Shown here piece by piece: positions 1 to 7,733 of a DNA stretch of 64,000 nt; position 1 is the stretch's first letter; every line of letters starts with the position of its first letter. Under the pieces are notes generated by a model. That model was not told the DNA's origin. It made no database searches and was given only the letters and a program-made list of their open reading frames with translations. The DNA is taken from positions 248,001-312,000 of the forward strand of contig NZ_FOBF01000008.1 of the NCBI RefSeq assembly GCF_900109355.1. Direction: 5' to 3'. Source of the stretch: Nonomuraea pusilla (lineage in GTDB: Bacteria > Actinomycetota > Actinomycetes > Streptosporangiales > Streptosporangiaceae). Made by a program: the position numbers and the translations under genes.

Positions 1-1229
1 GCCAGGGCGCCGGCGGGCACGCCGTCGAGCCGTACCCACAGGGTGCCGCCGCCGCGCGGGACGGCGAACGTCCACGCGGGCAGCTGCTCCCCGAGCGCCG
101 TCACGAGCGCGTCGCGTGAGGCGCGCAGCGCCCGGCGGCGCTCGGCCCTGGTCTCCTCCAGCCGGTCGAACAGGCGGGCCACGACGAGCTGCTCCAGCAC
201 GGGGCTCGCGATGTCCACGGCCGACCTGTACGCGGCCAGGCGCCGGACCAGCGCGGCCGTGGCCCGGATCCAGCCGATGCGCAGCCCGCCCCACCACAGC
301 TTGGACGCCGACCCGATGGTGACGACCCGGCTGTCGGTGTCGAAGGCGGCCATGGGCGCGGTGCGCGGCACGTCGTCGAGGGCCAGCTCGGCCCACGCCT
401 CGTCCACCAGCACCATCGTCCCGTAGCGGCGGGCCGCGCCGGTCACGGCGGCGCGGGTGGCGTCGTCCATGAGGGCGCCCGTGGGGTTCTGGAAGTCGGG
501 CATCAGGTACGCGAGCCTGGCCCCCGACTGGCGCATGGCGCCGGCCAGCAGGTCGGGCTCCCAGCCGTCGGACGAGATGCCGACGGGGACGATCCTCGCG
601 CCGCGCTGCCTGGCCACGTCGATGGCGTGCGGGTACGTCGGCGACTCGATCAGCACGGCGTCGCCGGGCGCGACGAGCAGGGCGAGGACGAGCTGGATGG
701 CGTGCTGGGAACCGGTGGTGACGAGGATCTGCTCGGGCCGGGTGGCGACGCCGCGCGCGGTGTAGTACGCGGCGATCCGCTCCCTGAGCACGGGCAGGCC
801 GACGGGGTCGTAGCCGACGCCCATGCCGTACCTGGGGAGGTCCTCGACGGCCTGGGCCATGGCGGTGAGCAGCGCGGACGGCGCGGGCGGGGCGGCGCAG
901 TGGAGCTGCACGAGGCCGTCGCCGTCGCTGCCCAGCCAGGGGTTGTCGCCGGTGGTGGCGGGGTCGGGCAGGGCGGTCCAGCTGCCGGAGCCCTGCCTGC
1001 TCTCCAGGTAGCCGCGTTCGCGCAGCAGGTCGTAGGCGGCGGTGACGGTGGTGCGGCTCACCTTGAGCGCCTCGGCGAGGTGGCGTTCCGCGGGCATGCG
1101 GACGCGTACGGGGATCTGGCCGTCGAGGACGCGGGCGCGTACGGCGTCGGCGAGCGCGCGGTAGTAGGGGCGGGCGGCGGGATCGACGTCGGCGAGCCTC
1201 GCCACCTGCAGTGCCGACAGATGCCTCAT
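1..1229 (-). CDS. MocR-type GntR/aminotransferase transcriptional regulator (3' end outside window)
   Basis: The protein begins MRHLSALQVARLADVD and has an N-terminal winged helix of the GntR class (residues about 20-85, helix AEALKVSRTTVTAAYDLL). An aminotransferase fold type I domain follows; it carries the PLP-binding lysine in IGSASKLWWGG and the NP motif in PDFQNPTGAL. MocR regulators use the PLP domain as an effector sensor rather than a working transaminase. The gene runs off the left edge, so the C-terminus is missing. It is divergent from a YczE-like membrane protein 63 bp away, a pairing known for MocR proteins, so that gene is its likely target. The effector cannot be told from the sequence. 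Confidence 0.9.
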   Translation of the reverse strand, partial: MRHLSALQVARLADVDPAARPYYRALADAVRARVLDGQIPVRVRMPAERHLAEALKVSRTTVTAAYDLLRERGYLESRQGSGSWTALPDPATTGDNPWLGSDGDGLVQLHCAAPPAPSALLTAMAQAVEDLPRYGMGVGYDPVGLPVLRERIAAYYTARGVATRPEQILVTTGSQHAIQLVLALLVAPGDAVLIESPTYPHAIDVARQRGARIVPVGISSDGWEPDLLAGAMRQSGARLAYLMPDFQNPTGALMDDATRAAVTGAARRYGTMVLVDEAWAELALDDVPRTAPMAAFDTDSRVVTIGSASKLWWGGLRIGWIRATAALVRRLAAYRSAVDIASPVLEQLVVARLFDRLEETRAERRRALRASRDALVTALGEQLPAWTFAVPRGGGTLWVRLDGVPAGAL

Positions 1230-1292
1230 AAGGCCATTTTTCGTGATTGGCTCTGTTGAGGCAACCAGGAACCCTGCCATCGTGGGACCACT
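1230..1292. promoter_or_regulatory. Divergent promoter/operator between MocR gene and yczE-like gene
   Basis: This is the only space between the two divergent starts, so both promoters and the MocR operator must lie here. The visible pattern is a short direct repeat: AACC at 1263 and 1270, and a related GACC at 1286. MocR proteins often bind direct repeats, but the match is short and I cannot assign -35 or -10 boxes with confidence. Confidence 0.35.
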
Positions 1293-1895
1293 ATGAGCGA
1301 AGCGACCGTCCCGCGACTGGGTTCACTCCCCGCCAGGCTCGTCCGCCTCTACGGCGGCCTGGCCCTGTACGGCACCGGCATCGGCCTCCAGGTCGAGTCC
1401 GGCCTCGGCAACGACCCGTGGGACGTCTTCCACCAGGGCCTCGGCATCAGGACCGGCCTGTCCATCGGCACCGTCATCATCGCCATCGGCGCCCTGGTGA
1501 TGCTGCTGTGGATCCCGCTGCGGCAGCGGCCCGGCCTCGGCACGATCAGCAACGTCGTCTTCCTCGGCCTGTTCGCCGACGCCGCCATCCTCCTCCTGCC
1601 CACCCCCCACCACCTGGCGCTCCAGGCCGCGTACGTGGCCTTCGGCGTGGTGGCGATCGCGCTGGCCACCGTCCTGTACATCGGCGCCGGCATGGGGCCG
1701 GGCCCGCGCGACGGGGTCATGACCGGCCTGGTCAGGCTCGGGCTGTCGGTGCGGCTCGCCCGGTTCCTCATCGAGATCACCGTCCTGGCCGCCGGCTGGC
1801 TGCTCGGCGGCACGGTCGGCGTCGGCACGCTGGTGTTCGCCCTGGCCATCGGGCCGCTGACCCAGCTGTTCACCCGCTGGTTCCCCCTCACCTGA
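1293..1895 (+). CDS. YczE/YitT-like integral membrane protein
   Basis: A 200-residue membrane protein with about five hydrophobic segments. The N-terminal segment LYGTGIGLQVESGLGNDPWDVFHQGL is typical of the YczE/YyaS family (small membrane proteins; YczE in Bacillus lies in the surfactin/sfp region). The repeated pattern in the second half, GAGMGPGPRDGVMTGL, mirrors the first-half GLGNDPWDVFHQGL, which suggests an internal duplication. It is divergent from the MocR regulator and probably controlled by it. The biochemical role of the family is not settled; transport or membrane-associated assistance of secondary metabolism has been proposed. The ATG at 1293 gives the family's usual length. 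Confidence 0.82.
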   Translation: MSEATVPRLGSLPARLVRLYGGLALYGTGIGLQVESGLGNDPWDVFHQGLGIRTGLSIGTVIIAIGALVMLLWIPLRQRPGLGTISNVVFLGLFADAAILLLPTPHHLALQAAYVAFGVVAIALATVLYIGAGMGPGPRDGVMTGLVRLGLSVRLARFLIEITVLAAGWLLGGTVGVGTLVFALAIGPLTQLFTRWFPLT

Positions 1896-1954
1896 GCGTC
1901 ACGCGGAGCGGGGAGCCCGCTGTCAGGCGGGGCGGCGTCGAGTAGCGTCGAAGC

Positions 1955-3712
1955 ATGCGGATCGAGGACTACGCGCTCATCGGAGACATGCAGTCGGCCG
2001 CGCTCGTGGCCAGGGACGGTTCCATCGACTGGCTGTGCCTGCCCCGGTTCGACTCCCCCGCCTGCTTCGCCGCCCTCCTCGGCAGCGAGCGCAACGGCCA
2101 CTGGTGGATGGGCCCGGCCGGGAAGCGCCGGCCCGCCACCAGGCGCCGGTACCGGCCCGACACGCTGATCCTGGAGAGCGAGTGGGACACCCCCACGGGC
2201 ACCGTCCGGGTGATCGACTTCATGCCCCCGCGCGACCGCAGCCCCGACGTGGTGCGCGTCGTCGAGGGCGTCTCCGGCGAGGTGGAGGTGTCCACGCAGC
2301 TGCGGGTCCGCTTCGACTACGGCAGGATCGTGCCCTGGGTGCGCCGCACCGACGGCCACCTGCAGGCCATCGGGGGCCCCGACTCCGCCTGGCTGCACTC
2401 CCCCGTCCCGCTCAGGGGCGGCGACTACGCCCACCGGGCGACGTTCACCGTCAAGGCGGGCGAGCGGCTGCCGTTCATCTTCACCTGGCACCCGTCGCAC
2501 GAGCCGATGCCACCGCAGATCCACTGCGAGAACCAGCTCGCCGAGACCGAGGCCATGTGGGCCGACTGGGTGAGCCGCTGCACCTACGAGGGGCCGTACA
2601 GGGAGGCGGTGGTGCGGTCGCTCATCACGCTGAAGGGCCTCACGTACGACCCGACCGGCGCCATCGTGGCCGCGCCCACCACGTCGCTGCCCGAGGACCT
2701 CGGCGGGGTGCGCAACTGGGACTACCGCTTCTGCTGGCTGCGCGACGCCACGCTCACCCTCGACGCGCTCATCAGCTCCGGCTACCTCGACGAGGCCGCC
2801 GCCTGGCGCAGCTGGCTGCTGCGCGCCATCGCCGGACGCCCCCAGGACCTCCAGATCATGTACGGCGTCGCCGGGGAGCGCCGCCTGAGCGAGCTGCGCC
2901 TCGAATGGCTCGACGGCTACGAGCAGTCCCGCCCGGTCAGGATCGGCAACGACGCGGTGCAGCAGCTCCAGCTCGACGTGTACGGCGAGGTGATGAACTG
3001 CCTGTTCGTCGCGCGCAGCCGCGGCCTGGCGGCCGACGAGCGCGCCTGGGCGATCCAGCGCCACCTCCTCGAGTACGTCGCCGCCCACTGGGACGAGCCC
3101 GACGAGGGCCTGTGGGAGGTGCGCGGCCCGCGCAGGCACTTCGTCCACTCGAAGGTGATGTGCTGGGCGGCGTTCGACCGGGCGGTGCGCTACGTGGAGA
3201 TCTTCGGCCGCTCCGGCCCCGTGGACGAGTGGCGCAGGCTGCGCGACGAGATCCACGCCGAGATCTGCGCCAAGGGCTACGACCCCGACCGCAACACCTT
3301 CACCCAGTCGTACGGCTCGACCGAGGTGGACGCCGCCCTGCTCATGATGCCGATGGTGGGCTTCCTGCCCGCCGACGACCCGAGGATGGTGGGCACGGTC
3401 GCCGCCATCGAGAAGGAGCTGCTGTCCGACGGCCTGGTGCTGCGGTACCCGCTGGCCGAGGACAACGACGTCGACGGCCTCCCCGGCGGCGAGGGCGCGT
3501 TCCTCGCGTGCAGCTTCTGGCTGGTGGAGGTGATGGCCATGCAGGGGCGCAAGAGCGAGGCGAAGGAGCTGTTCGAGCGCCTGCTGGAGCTGCGCAACGA
3601 CCTCGGGCTGCTGGCTGAGGAGTACGACCCGCGCTACGGCCGCCTGGTGGGCAACTTCCCGCAGGCGTTCAGCCACGTCCCCCTGATCCACGCCGCCCGC
3701 GCCCTGTCGTGA
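1955..3712 (+). CDS. Glycoside hydrolase family 15 protein, probable trehalase/glucoamylase
   Basis: 585 residues, the usual length of actinobacterial GH15 trehalase-like enzymes. The N-terminus (IEDYALIGDMQSAALVARDG then SIDWLCLPRFDS) is diagnostic for the group. The (alpha/alpha)6 barrel holds the substrate-binding signature RNWDYRFCWLRDATLTL at about residue 250. The C-terminal EEYDPR...GNFPQAFSH block (about residues 550-575) carries the general base. No signal peptide is seen, so the enzyme is probably cytoplasmic and hydrolyses trehalose or another alpha-glucoside. It stands alone on the plus strand 59 bp after the yczE-like gene. Its stop codon lies inside the first copy of a 13-bp tandem repeat. 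Substrate choice between trehalose and maltooligosaccharide is not decided by what can be seen. Confidence 0.92.
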   Translation: MRIEDYALIGDMQSAALVARDGSIDWLCLPRFDSPACFAALLGSERNGHWWMGPAGKRRPATRRRYRPDTLILESEWDTPTGTVRVIDFMPPRDRSPDVVRVVEGVSGEVEVSTQLRVRFDYGRIVPWVRRTDGHLQAIGGPDSAWLHSPVPLRGGDYAHRATFTVKAGERLPFIFTWHPSHEPMPPQIHCENQLAETEAMWADWVSRCTYEGPYREAVVRSLITLKGLTYDPTGAIVAAPTTSLPEDLGGVRNWDYRFCWLRDATLTLDALISSGYLDEAAAWRSWLLRAIAGRPQDLQIMYGVAGERRLSELRLEWLDGYEQSRPVRIGNDAVQQLQLDVYGEVMNCLFVARSRGLAADERAWAIQRHLLEYVAAHWDEPDEGLWEVRGPRRHFVHSKVMCWAAFDRAVRYVEIFGRSGPVDEWRRLRDEIHAEICAKGYDPDRNTFTQSYGSTEVDAALLMMPMVGFLPADDPRMVGTVAAIEKELLSDGLVLRYPLAEDNDVDGLPGGEGAFLACSFWLVEVMAMQGRKSEAKELFERLLELRNDLGLLAEEYDPRYGRLVGNFPQAFSHVPLIHAARALS

Positions 3713-3796
3713 AGCGGTGTCGTGAAGCGGTGTCGTGAAGCGGTGCCCTGAAGCGGTGCCCTGAAGCGGTGCCATGAAGCGGTGCCATGAAGCGCC
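3706..3796. repeat. 13-bp tandem repeat, 7 copies, overlapping the GH15 stop codon
   Basis: Seven head-to-tail copies of a 13-bp unit (gtcgtgaagcggt, drifting to gccctgaagcggt and gccatgaagcggt) run from 3706 to about 3796; the last copy is partial. The first copy contains the final codons and the TGA stop of the GH15 gene. Copies 1-3, 4-5 and 6-7 form three sequence sub-types, consistent with stepwise duplication. Confidence 0.9.
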
Positions 3797-3843
3797 GTTC
3801 CGACGCGCTGGCCCCGCGTGCCCGCGCTTCGCGCGCCCCTGAC

Positions 3844-3875
3844 GGGGAAACCTCCTTATAAGAGCAGGTTTCCCC
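3844..3875. promoter_or_regulatory. 10-bp perfect inverted repeat upstream of small stress-type gene
   Basis: GGGGAAACCT at 3844-3853 is matched by AGGTTTCCCC at 3866-3875 across a 12-nt AT-rich spacer. The right arm ends 3 nt before the ribosome binding site AAAGGAG of the next gene. It could be a transcription-factor site or an RNA hairpin next to the Shine-Dalgarno sequence. There is no U-tract, so it does not look like a simple terminator. Confidence 0.6.
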
Positions 3876-3892
3876 CAGAAAGGAGAACCGCG

Positions 3893-4363
3893 ATGCTTCC
3901 CATCAGCTCACCGGCGGACGTGGAGCACCGGGCCGTCGTGGGCTCCTACCCGACGTACGAGCAGGCCCGCGGAGCCGTCAGGTTCCTGGCCGACCATTCC
4001 TTCCCCATCGAGCGCACCAGCATCGTCGGCACCGGCCTGCGGCTGGTCGAGACGGTGCTCGGGCCGTTCAGCCGCAGGCGCGCCGTCGCGGGCGGCGCGG
4101 CCACCGGCGCCCTGTTCGGCGCGGTCGCGAGCCTGCTGTTCGGCGTGTTCGCGGGCAGCGCCGCCCTGGCCGTCGCCGGGCTGCTGTACGGCGCGATACT
4201 CGGCGCCGTCTTCGGCCTGACCGTCTCCGCGGCCTCCCCCGGCCGGCGGGACTTCCTGTCGCGGGAGGCGCTCGTGGCCGACCGTTACGAGGTGTACGCC
4301 GACCACGCCGTGGCCGAGCAGGCGCGCAACCTCCTCATCACCTACGGGTGGCGCACCGGCTGA
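3893..4363 (+). CDS. General-stress-protein-like small membrane protein (YflT-type N-terminus, glycine-rich membrane segments)
   Basis: 156 residues from the ATG at 3893, chosen because AAAGGAG ends 7 nt upstream; a longer frame from 3818 has no ribosome site and would begin inside repeat-derived sequence. Residues about 15-55 (GSYPTYEQARGAVRFLADHS...IERTSIVG) resemble the small alpha/beta domain of YflT/GsiB-type general stress proteins. Residues about 62-116 form two glycine/alanine-rich membrane helices of the glycine-zipper type. The tail DRYEVYADHAVAEQARNLL resembles the end of the same domain. The role is unknown; an osmotic or envelope stress function is a guess from the family. A 10-bp inverted repeat lies just upstream. 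Confidence 0.7.
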   Translation: MLPISSPADVEHRAVVGSYPTYEQARGAVRFLADHSFPIERTSIVGTGLRLVETVLGPFSRRRAVAGGAATGALFGAVASLLFGVFAGSAALAVAGLLYGAILGAVFGLTVSAASPGRRDFLSREALVADRYEVYADHAVAEQARNLLITYGWRTG

Positions 4364-4375
4364 CCCGGCGCCAGG

Positions 4376-5161
4376 TCACGGCGTCCAGCGCAGCGCCAGG
4401 AGCACCGTGTCGTCGCTGTGCAGCACCCTGCGGTGCAGCACGGCCACGACGGTGTCGACGAGCTCGCGCACCGGCAGCGCCCGGTGCTCGCCGGCCAGCT
4501 CCGCGAGGCGGTCGAGGCCGGCGTTGAGGTCGCGCGTGGCCTCCACCAGGCCGTCGGTGTAGAACAGCACGAGCGTGCCGGGCTCCAGCCGGCACTCGGC
4601 GACCAGGTCGCTGCCGGGGTCGGGGTAGCCGACGCCGCGTCCCGTGGCCGGCGCGTACGCGGGCGGCCCCTGCGGGGCGACCACCAGCGGCGGCGGATGG
4701 CCGCCCGTGGCGACGCGCAGCACGCCGCGGCGCACGTCGAGCCTGGCCACGAGCACGGTGGCGACGAGGTCGGGGTGGACGGGCCGGAAGATCTCCCCCA
4801 CGCGCCGTACGAGGGTCTCCAGCGGACAGCCGTCGAGGGCGAGCACGCGCACGGCGTGGATGACGTCGAGCGCGGCCCTGGTGCTGGTGACGCCGTGCCC
4901 AGCGGCGTCGACCACGACGACGTGCAGGTCGCCGCCGGGGAGCACGAGCACGTCGTACAGGTCGCCGCCGGTGGGGGCGTCGTCCTCGGCCGAGGCGTAG
5001 TGGACGGCGAGCTCCACCGCGTCGAGGTCGGGCAGCGGCGGGCACAGCAGGTCCTCCAGCTCACGGAAGGTCGTGCGGTGCGCGTGGCGCGGCCGCGCGG
5101 GGAGCGCCTCCTCCCGGCTCTCCCCGGCCCGGGGGCGGCTCTCCGCCATGTCACCCAGCAT
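4376..5161 (-). CDS. SpoIIE/RsbU-type PP2C serine/threonine phosphatase
   Basis: 261 residues with one PPM phosphatase domain (about residues 50-258). The metal-binding positions are present: TGGDLYDVL, VVDAAGHG, TGGHPPPL, LFYTDGLVEA and the terminal DDTVLLAL. There is no obvious sensor domain, only a short charged N-terminus. Such enzymes dephosphorylate anti-anti-sigma factors or related regulators, but no anti-sigma partner is encoded nearby. The ATG at 5161 is preceded by GGGAGAG at good spacing. It is divergent from a second SpoIIE-type phosphatase, with about 160 bp of AT-rich promoter sequence between them. Confidence 0.88.
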   Translation of the reverse strand: MLGDMAESRPRAGESREEALPARPRHAHRTTFRELEDLLCPPLPDLDAVELAVHYASAEDDAPTGGDLYDVLVLPGGDLHVVVVDAAGHGVTSTRAALDVIHAVRVLALDGCPLETLVRRVGEIFRPVHPDLVATVLVARLDVRRGVLRVATGGHPPPLVVAPQGPPAYAPATGRGVGYPDPGSDLVAECRLEPGTLVLFYTDGLVEATRDLNAGLDRLAELAGEHRALPVRELVDTVVAVLHRRVLHSDDTVLLALRWTP

Positions 5162-5321
5162 GGAAATCTCTCCCGCCCCGCAGCCCTTACTTGTCGTGTG
5201 GCAAATATATAGCCGGCGAGATCCCCCTTGCCTGGTGGCAGAGGATCACCGTACGGAATGTTTGCTATTGTGCAAATTTCGTCGGCTGCTTAAGCACCGC
5301 GCTATGGAGAAGAGGACAACG
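5162..5321. promoter_or_regulatory. AT-rich divergent promoter region between two phosphatase genes
   Basis: This stretch is much richer in A/T than its surroundings. It holds two related elements: GTGTGGCAAATATATAG near 5199-5215 and TTTGCTATTGTGCAAA near 5262-5277. The second is an inverted repeat (TTTGC-6-GCAAA). A shared regulator of both genes is plausible. No sigma-factor consensus is certain. Confidence 0.5.
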
Positions 5322-6491
5322 GTGGGAACCGTTCCCGAAGGGGTTTACGCGGTGCAGCAGGCGATGCGCGCCGCCGCGCCGTACGCAGTCGTGGAGGCGC
5401 TGCGAGACGCCGTGACGCTCCACTTCGCGATCGAGGAGATGGAGGTGCTGCTGGCGGACTACGCGCTGGTGGCCCTGCGTCCCGTGCTCGATCCGTTGCC
5501 GCCGGGAGCACCCGGCGTGACCATCGACGGCACGCCGGCGGGCCGGTGCTTCGCCGCCCAGCTCACCCAGCTCGACGGCGACCGCCTCGCGCACTTCCCC
5601 GTCAGCGCCGACGGCGAGCGCATCGGCGTGCTGCGGGTCCGCTTCACCGGGCCGCCCGGCGCCGCGGCGCTGGACGACCTCGCGCAGATCGCCACCGCGC
5701 TCGGCCACGCGCTGCGGGGGGCCGACCGGATCACCGACCGCTACCAGCGGGCACGCCGGATGGCGAGGCTCACCCTGGCCGCCGAGATGCAGTGGGGGCT
5801 GCTGCCCGGCTGCGGGCACCAGGGCGAGGGGTACCGTCTGGCCGGCCAGCTCGAACCCGCCTACGAGGTCTACGGCGACAACTTCGACTGGACCTGCGGG
5901 CCCAGGCAGCTGATGCTCTCGGTCACCGACGGCATGGGCGAGGGCATGGAGGCCGCGTTGCTGACCACCCTGGCCATCACCGCCCTGCGCAACGCCCGCC
6001 GCTCGGGCGCCGGGCTGGAGGAACAGGCCGGGCTCGCCGACGAGGCGATCTACGCCCAGTACGGCGGCGGCAGGCACGTCTCGACGCTCCTGCTGGGCTT
6101 CGACGCCACCACCGGCCACGTGACCATGGTCGACGCGGGGTCGCCCCGGGTGCTGCTCATGCGCAACGGGCGGGTGAGCGAGGTGGAGCTGGACAAGCAG
6201 CTCCCGCTCGGCATGTTCGGCAACACCGCCTACACCGAGCAGCACCTCGACCTGGCCCCCGGCGACCGCCTGATCGTCGCGAGCGACGGGGTGTACACCA
6301 CGCGCTCGCACGCGGGCGCCGAGTTCGGCGGGACGCTGCGGGGCCTGGTGAAATCCACCCGGATGCAGCCCGCCGACGAGGCCGTGCGTACGATGATCCG
6401 TGGCCTGCTGGACTTCCGGCGGGGCACGGAAGTGGTCGATGATGCTGTCGTCGTCTGCCTCGACTGGACCCCTGACACGAAGACGGGATAA
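5322..6491 (+). CDS. PP2C/SpoIIE-type phosphatase with N-terminal regulatory region
   Basis: About 389 residues from GTG 5322, chosen because AGAGGA lies 5 nt upstream; an in-frame ATG at 5304 is the alternative and adds six residues. The first 150 residues (YAVVEALRDAVTLHF...) form a sensor-like region, possibly GAF-related, as in many streptomycete phosphatases. The PPM domain follows with VYGDNFDW, VTDGMGEGMEA, MVDAGSPRVLL, IVASDGVYTT and the terminal VDDAVVVCLDW, so all metal ligands appear present. It probably dephosphorylates a serine on an anti-anti-sigma or similar protein. It is divergent from the phosphatase at 4376-5161. It differs from that one by its sensor region, so the two may read different signals. 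Confidence 0.85.
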   Translation: MGTVPEGVYAVQQAMRAAAPYAVVEALRDAVTLHFAIEEMEVLLADYALVALRPVLDPLPPGAPGVTIDGTPAGRCFAAQLTQLDGDRLAHFPVSADGERIGVLRVRFTGPPGAAALDDLAQIATALGHALRGADRITDRYQRARRMARLTLAAEMQWGLLPGCGHQGEGYRLAGQLEPAYEVYGDNFDWTCGPRQLMLSVTDGMGEGMEAALLTTLAITALRNARRSGAGLEEQAGLADEAIYAQYGGGRHVSTLLLGFDATTGHVTMVDAGSPRVLLMRNGRVSEVELDKQLPLGMFGNTAYTEQHLDLAPGDRLIVASDGVYTTRSHAGAEFGGTLRGLVKSTRMQPADEAVRTMIRGLLDFRRGTEVVDDAVVVCLDWTPDTKTG

Positions 6492-6545
6492 TTCCATTCA
6501 TAGGGGTTCCAGGCAGTCCGCCCATGGCCCGCACCACCTCATCGA

Positions 6546-7100
6546 GTGGATACCGACGTGCAGGATCAGCCCGTTCCAACCGCCGAAACGTCGCAGTCCG
6601 ATGTCGGCCGCCTGCCTCCGGCCGAGTGGGCCGTCATCGAGCGGGAGGCGGCGGCGCTGGTGGCCGTGTGGGGCCGCTCCCGCCAGGCGTTCGCCACGAA
6701 GGTGTCGTCCATCCAGCTGCAGGCGATGCTCGCGATCGAGCGGCACCAGGCGGTCAACCTGGGCCGGCTGGCCGCCACGCTGAACATCGTGCCGTCCTCG
6801 GCCAGCCGGCTGTGCGACCGGCTGGAGGCGGCCGGGCTGGTCAGGCGCTCGCACAGCGAGGAGGACAAGCGCGAGCTCACGCTCACGCTCACCCCCTCGG
6901 GGCGGGCCCTGGTGCAGGAGCTGGAGCAGCGCCGCCGCTCCGACCTGGCCCGCGTGCTGAGCGAGATGCCCCCGGCGGGGCGCATCGCACTGCTGCGCGG
7001 GCTGCAGGCGTTCGCGGCGGCGGCCGACCAGATCATGGAACGCCAGGCCGAGGAGCCCGAGGACGACTGGACCACCATCGCCGCCCGTCTCCTGGCCTGA
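6546..7100 (+). CDS. MarR-family transcriptional regulator
   Basis: 184 residues with a MarR winged helix in the middle (about residues 60-130): LGRLAATLNIVPSSASRLCDRLEAAGLV, then the wing RRSHSEEDKRELTLTLTPSG. MarR proteins act as dimers and release DNA on binding small phenolic or other ligands. The start is uncertain: GTG 6546 has no clear ribosome site, while in-frame GTG 6558 has GAGTGGA upstream. It is separated from the phosphatase gene by 54 bp and is convergent with the secreted-protein gene downstream, with a shared terminator. Its target is not apparent. Confidence 0.85.
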   Translation: MDTDVQDQPVPTAETSQSDVGRLPPAEWAVIEREAAALVAVWGRSRQAFATKVSSIQLQAMLAIERHQAVNLGRLAATLNIVPSSASRLCDRLEAAGLVRRSHSEEDKRELTLTLTPSGRALVQELEQRRRSDLARVLSEMPPAGRIALLRGLQAFAAAADQIMERQAEEPEDDWTTIAARLLA

Positions 7101-7101
7101 C

Positions 7102-7127
7102 CCCGCGCCCCATCCCGGCGGCGCGGG
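7102..7127. terminator. Bidirectional hairpin terminator between convergent genes
   Basis: CCCGCGCC (7102-7109) and GGCGCGGG (7120-7127) form a perfect 8-bp GC stem with a 10-nt loop, placed 1 nt after the marR stop and 3 nt before the end of the secreted-protein gene. It has no U-tract, as is common in actinobacteria. Confidence 0.6.
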
Positions 7128-7130
7128 CCT

Positions 7131-7592
7131 TCACCAGGCGACGTCCTCGTCCCTGACGGTCAGCGTCCGGCAGTACGAGGTCGGGCCGCGGAGGCCGTCG
7201 GCCACGCAGATCCGCACGTCCACCCGCCTGATCGCGCTCCTCGACTCGAACAGGTAGCCCGCGCGGCCCTTGCCGTACGAGGCGCAGTGCCTGCGCGCCG
7301 GCGACCAGCCCGTCCCTCCCCCGAGGTAGTGGAACCGCGCCCGGATCGAGGCGCAGTGCCCGGGATGCCGGTCGCGGTCGTGGAGGCTGCCGTACACCTG
7401 GAAGTGCTTCTCGCTGAAGCTGCTGATCCACACCCTGGCCGTGGCCCGGCCGACGTGCCCGGACGACGACGAGATCGTCCCCATGTCGTACGCCCGGTCC
7501 CCCGCCTCGGTGTGCACCGCCGCCCGCGCCGCCGTCGGCGCCCCCGTCACGAGCGCCCCCGCCAGGACCAGTGCCCAGCCCACCGTGCGCAT
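7131..7592 (-). CDS. Small secreted protein of unknown function
   Basis: 153 residues from the ATG at 7592, which follows GAGGAGG. An upstream in-frame extension would bury the signal peptide and was rejected. Residues 1-24 (MRTVGWALVLAGALVTGAPT AARA) are a classical Sec signal peptide with an AxA cleavage site. The mature part is about 130 residues, basic and aromatic, with four cysteines (GHCASIR, RRHCASYG, RICVADG, SYCRTL) that could form two disulfides. No family was recognised; similar small secreted proteins are frequent in actinomycetes. It is divergent from the flavin monooxygenase gene. Confidence 0.72.
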   Translation of the reverse strand: MRTVGWALVLAGALVTGAPTAARAAVHTEAGDRAYDMGTISSSSGHVGRATARVWISSFSEKHFQVYGSLHDRDRHPGHCASIRARFHYLGGGTGWSPARRHCASYGKGRAGYLFESRSAIRRVDVRICVADGLRGPTSYCRTLTVRDEDVAW

Positions 7593-7733
7593 CGCGCCTC
7601 CTCTCCTTCGACTCCCCTCAGATGTAGGCGCGACGGCTTGGAACGACCTTGCATCCGGCTGCAGCCGCTCCGAGATCTTGAACATACTGGGCAGACCGGG
7701 CAAGATCGGGACGGCTCCGAGGAGGTCTTACCC

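Noticed and set aside
1349..3775. Long open frame of about 800 codons antisense to the GH15 gene
   Set aside because: It is a product of the strong G/C third-position bias. The translation is low in complexity with no domain, and the sense strand carries a clear GH15 enzyme.
3844..3875. Sigma-B-like promoter for the small stress-type gene
   Set aside because: The sequence has a GGTTT element but no matching GGGTA-type -10 at proper distance; the inverted repeat is the better-supported description.
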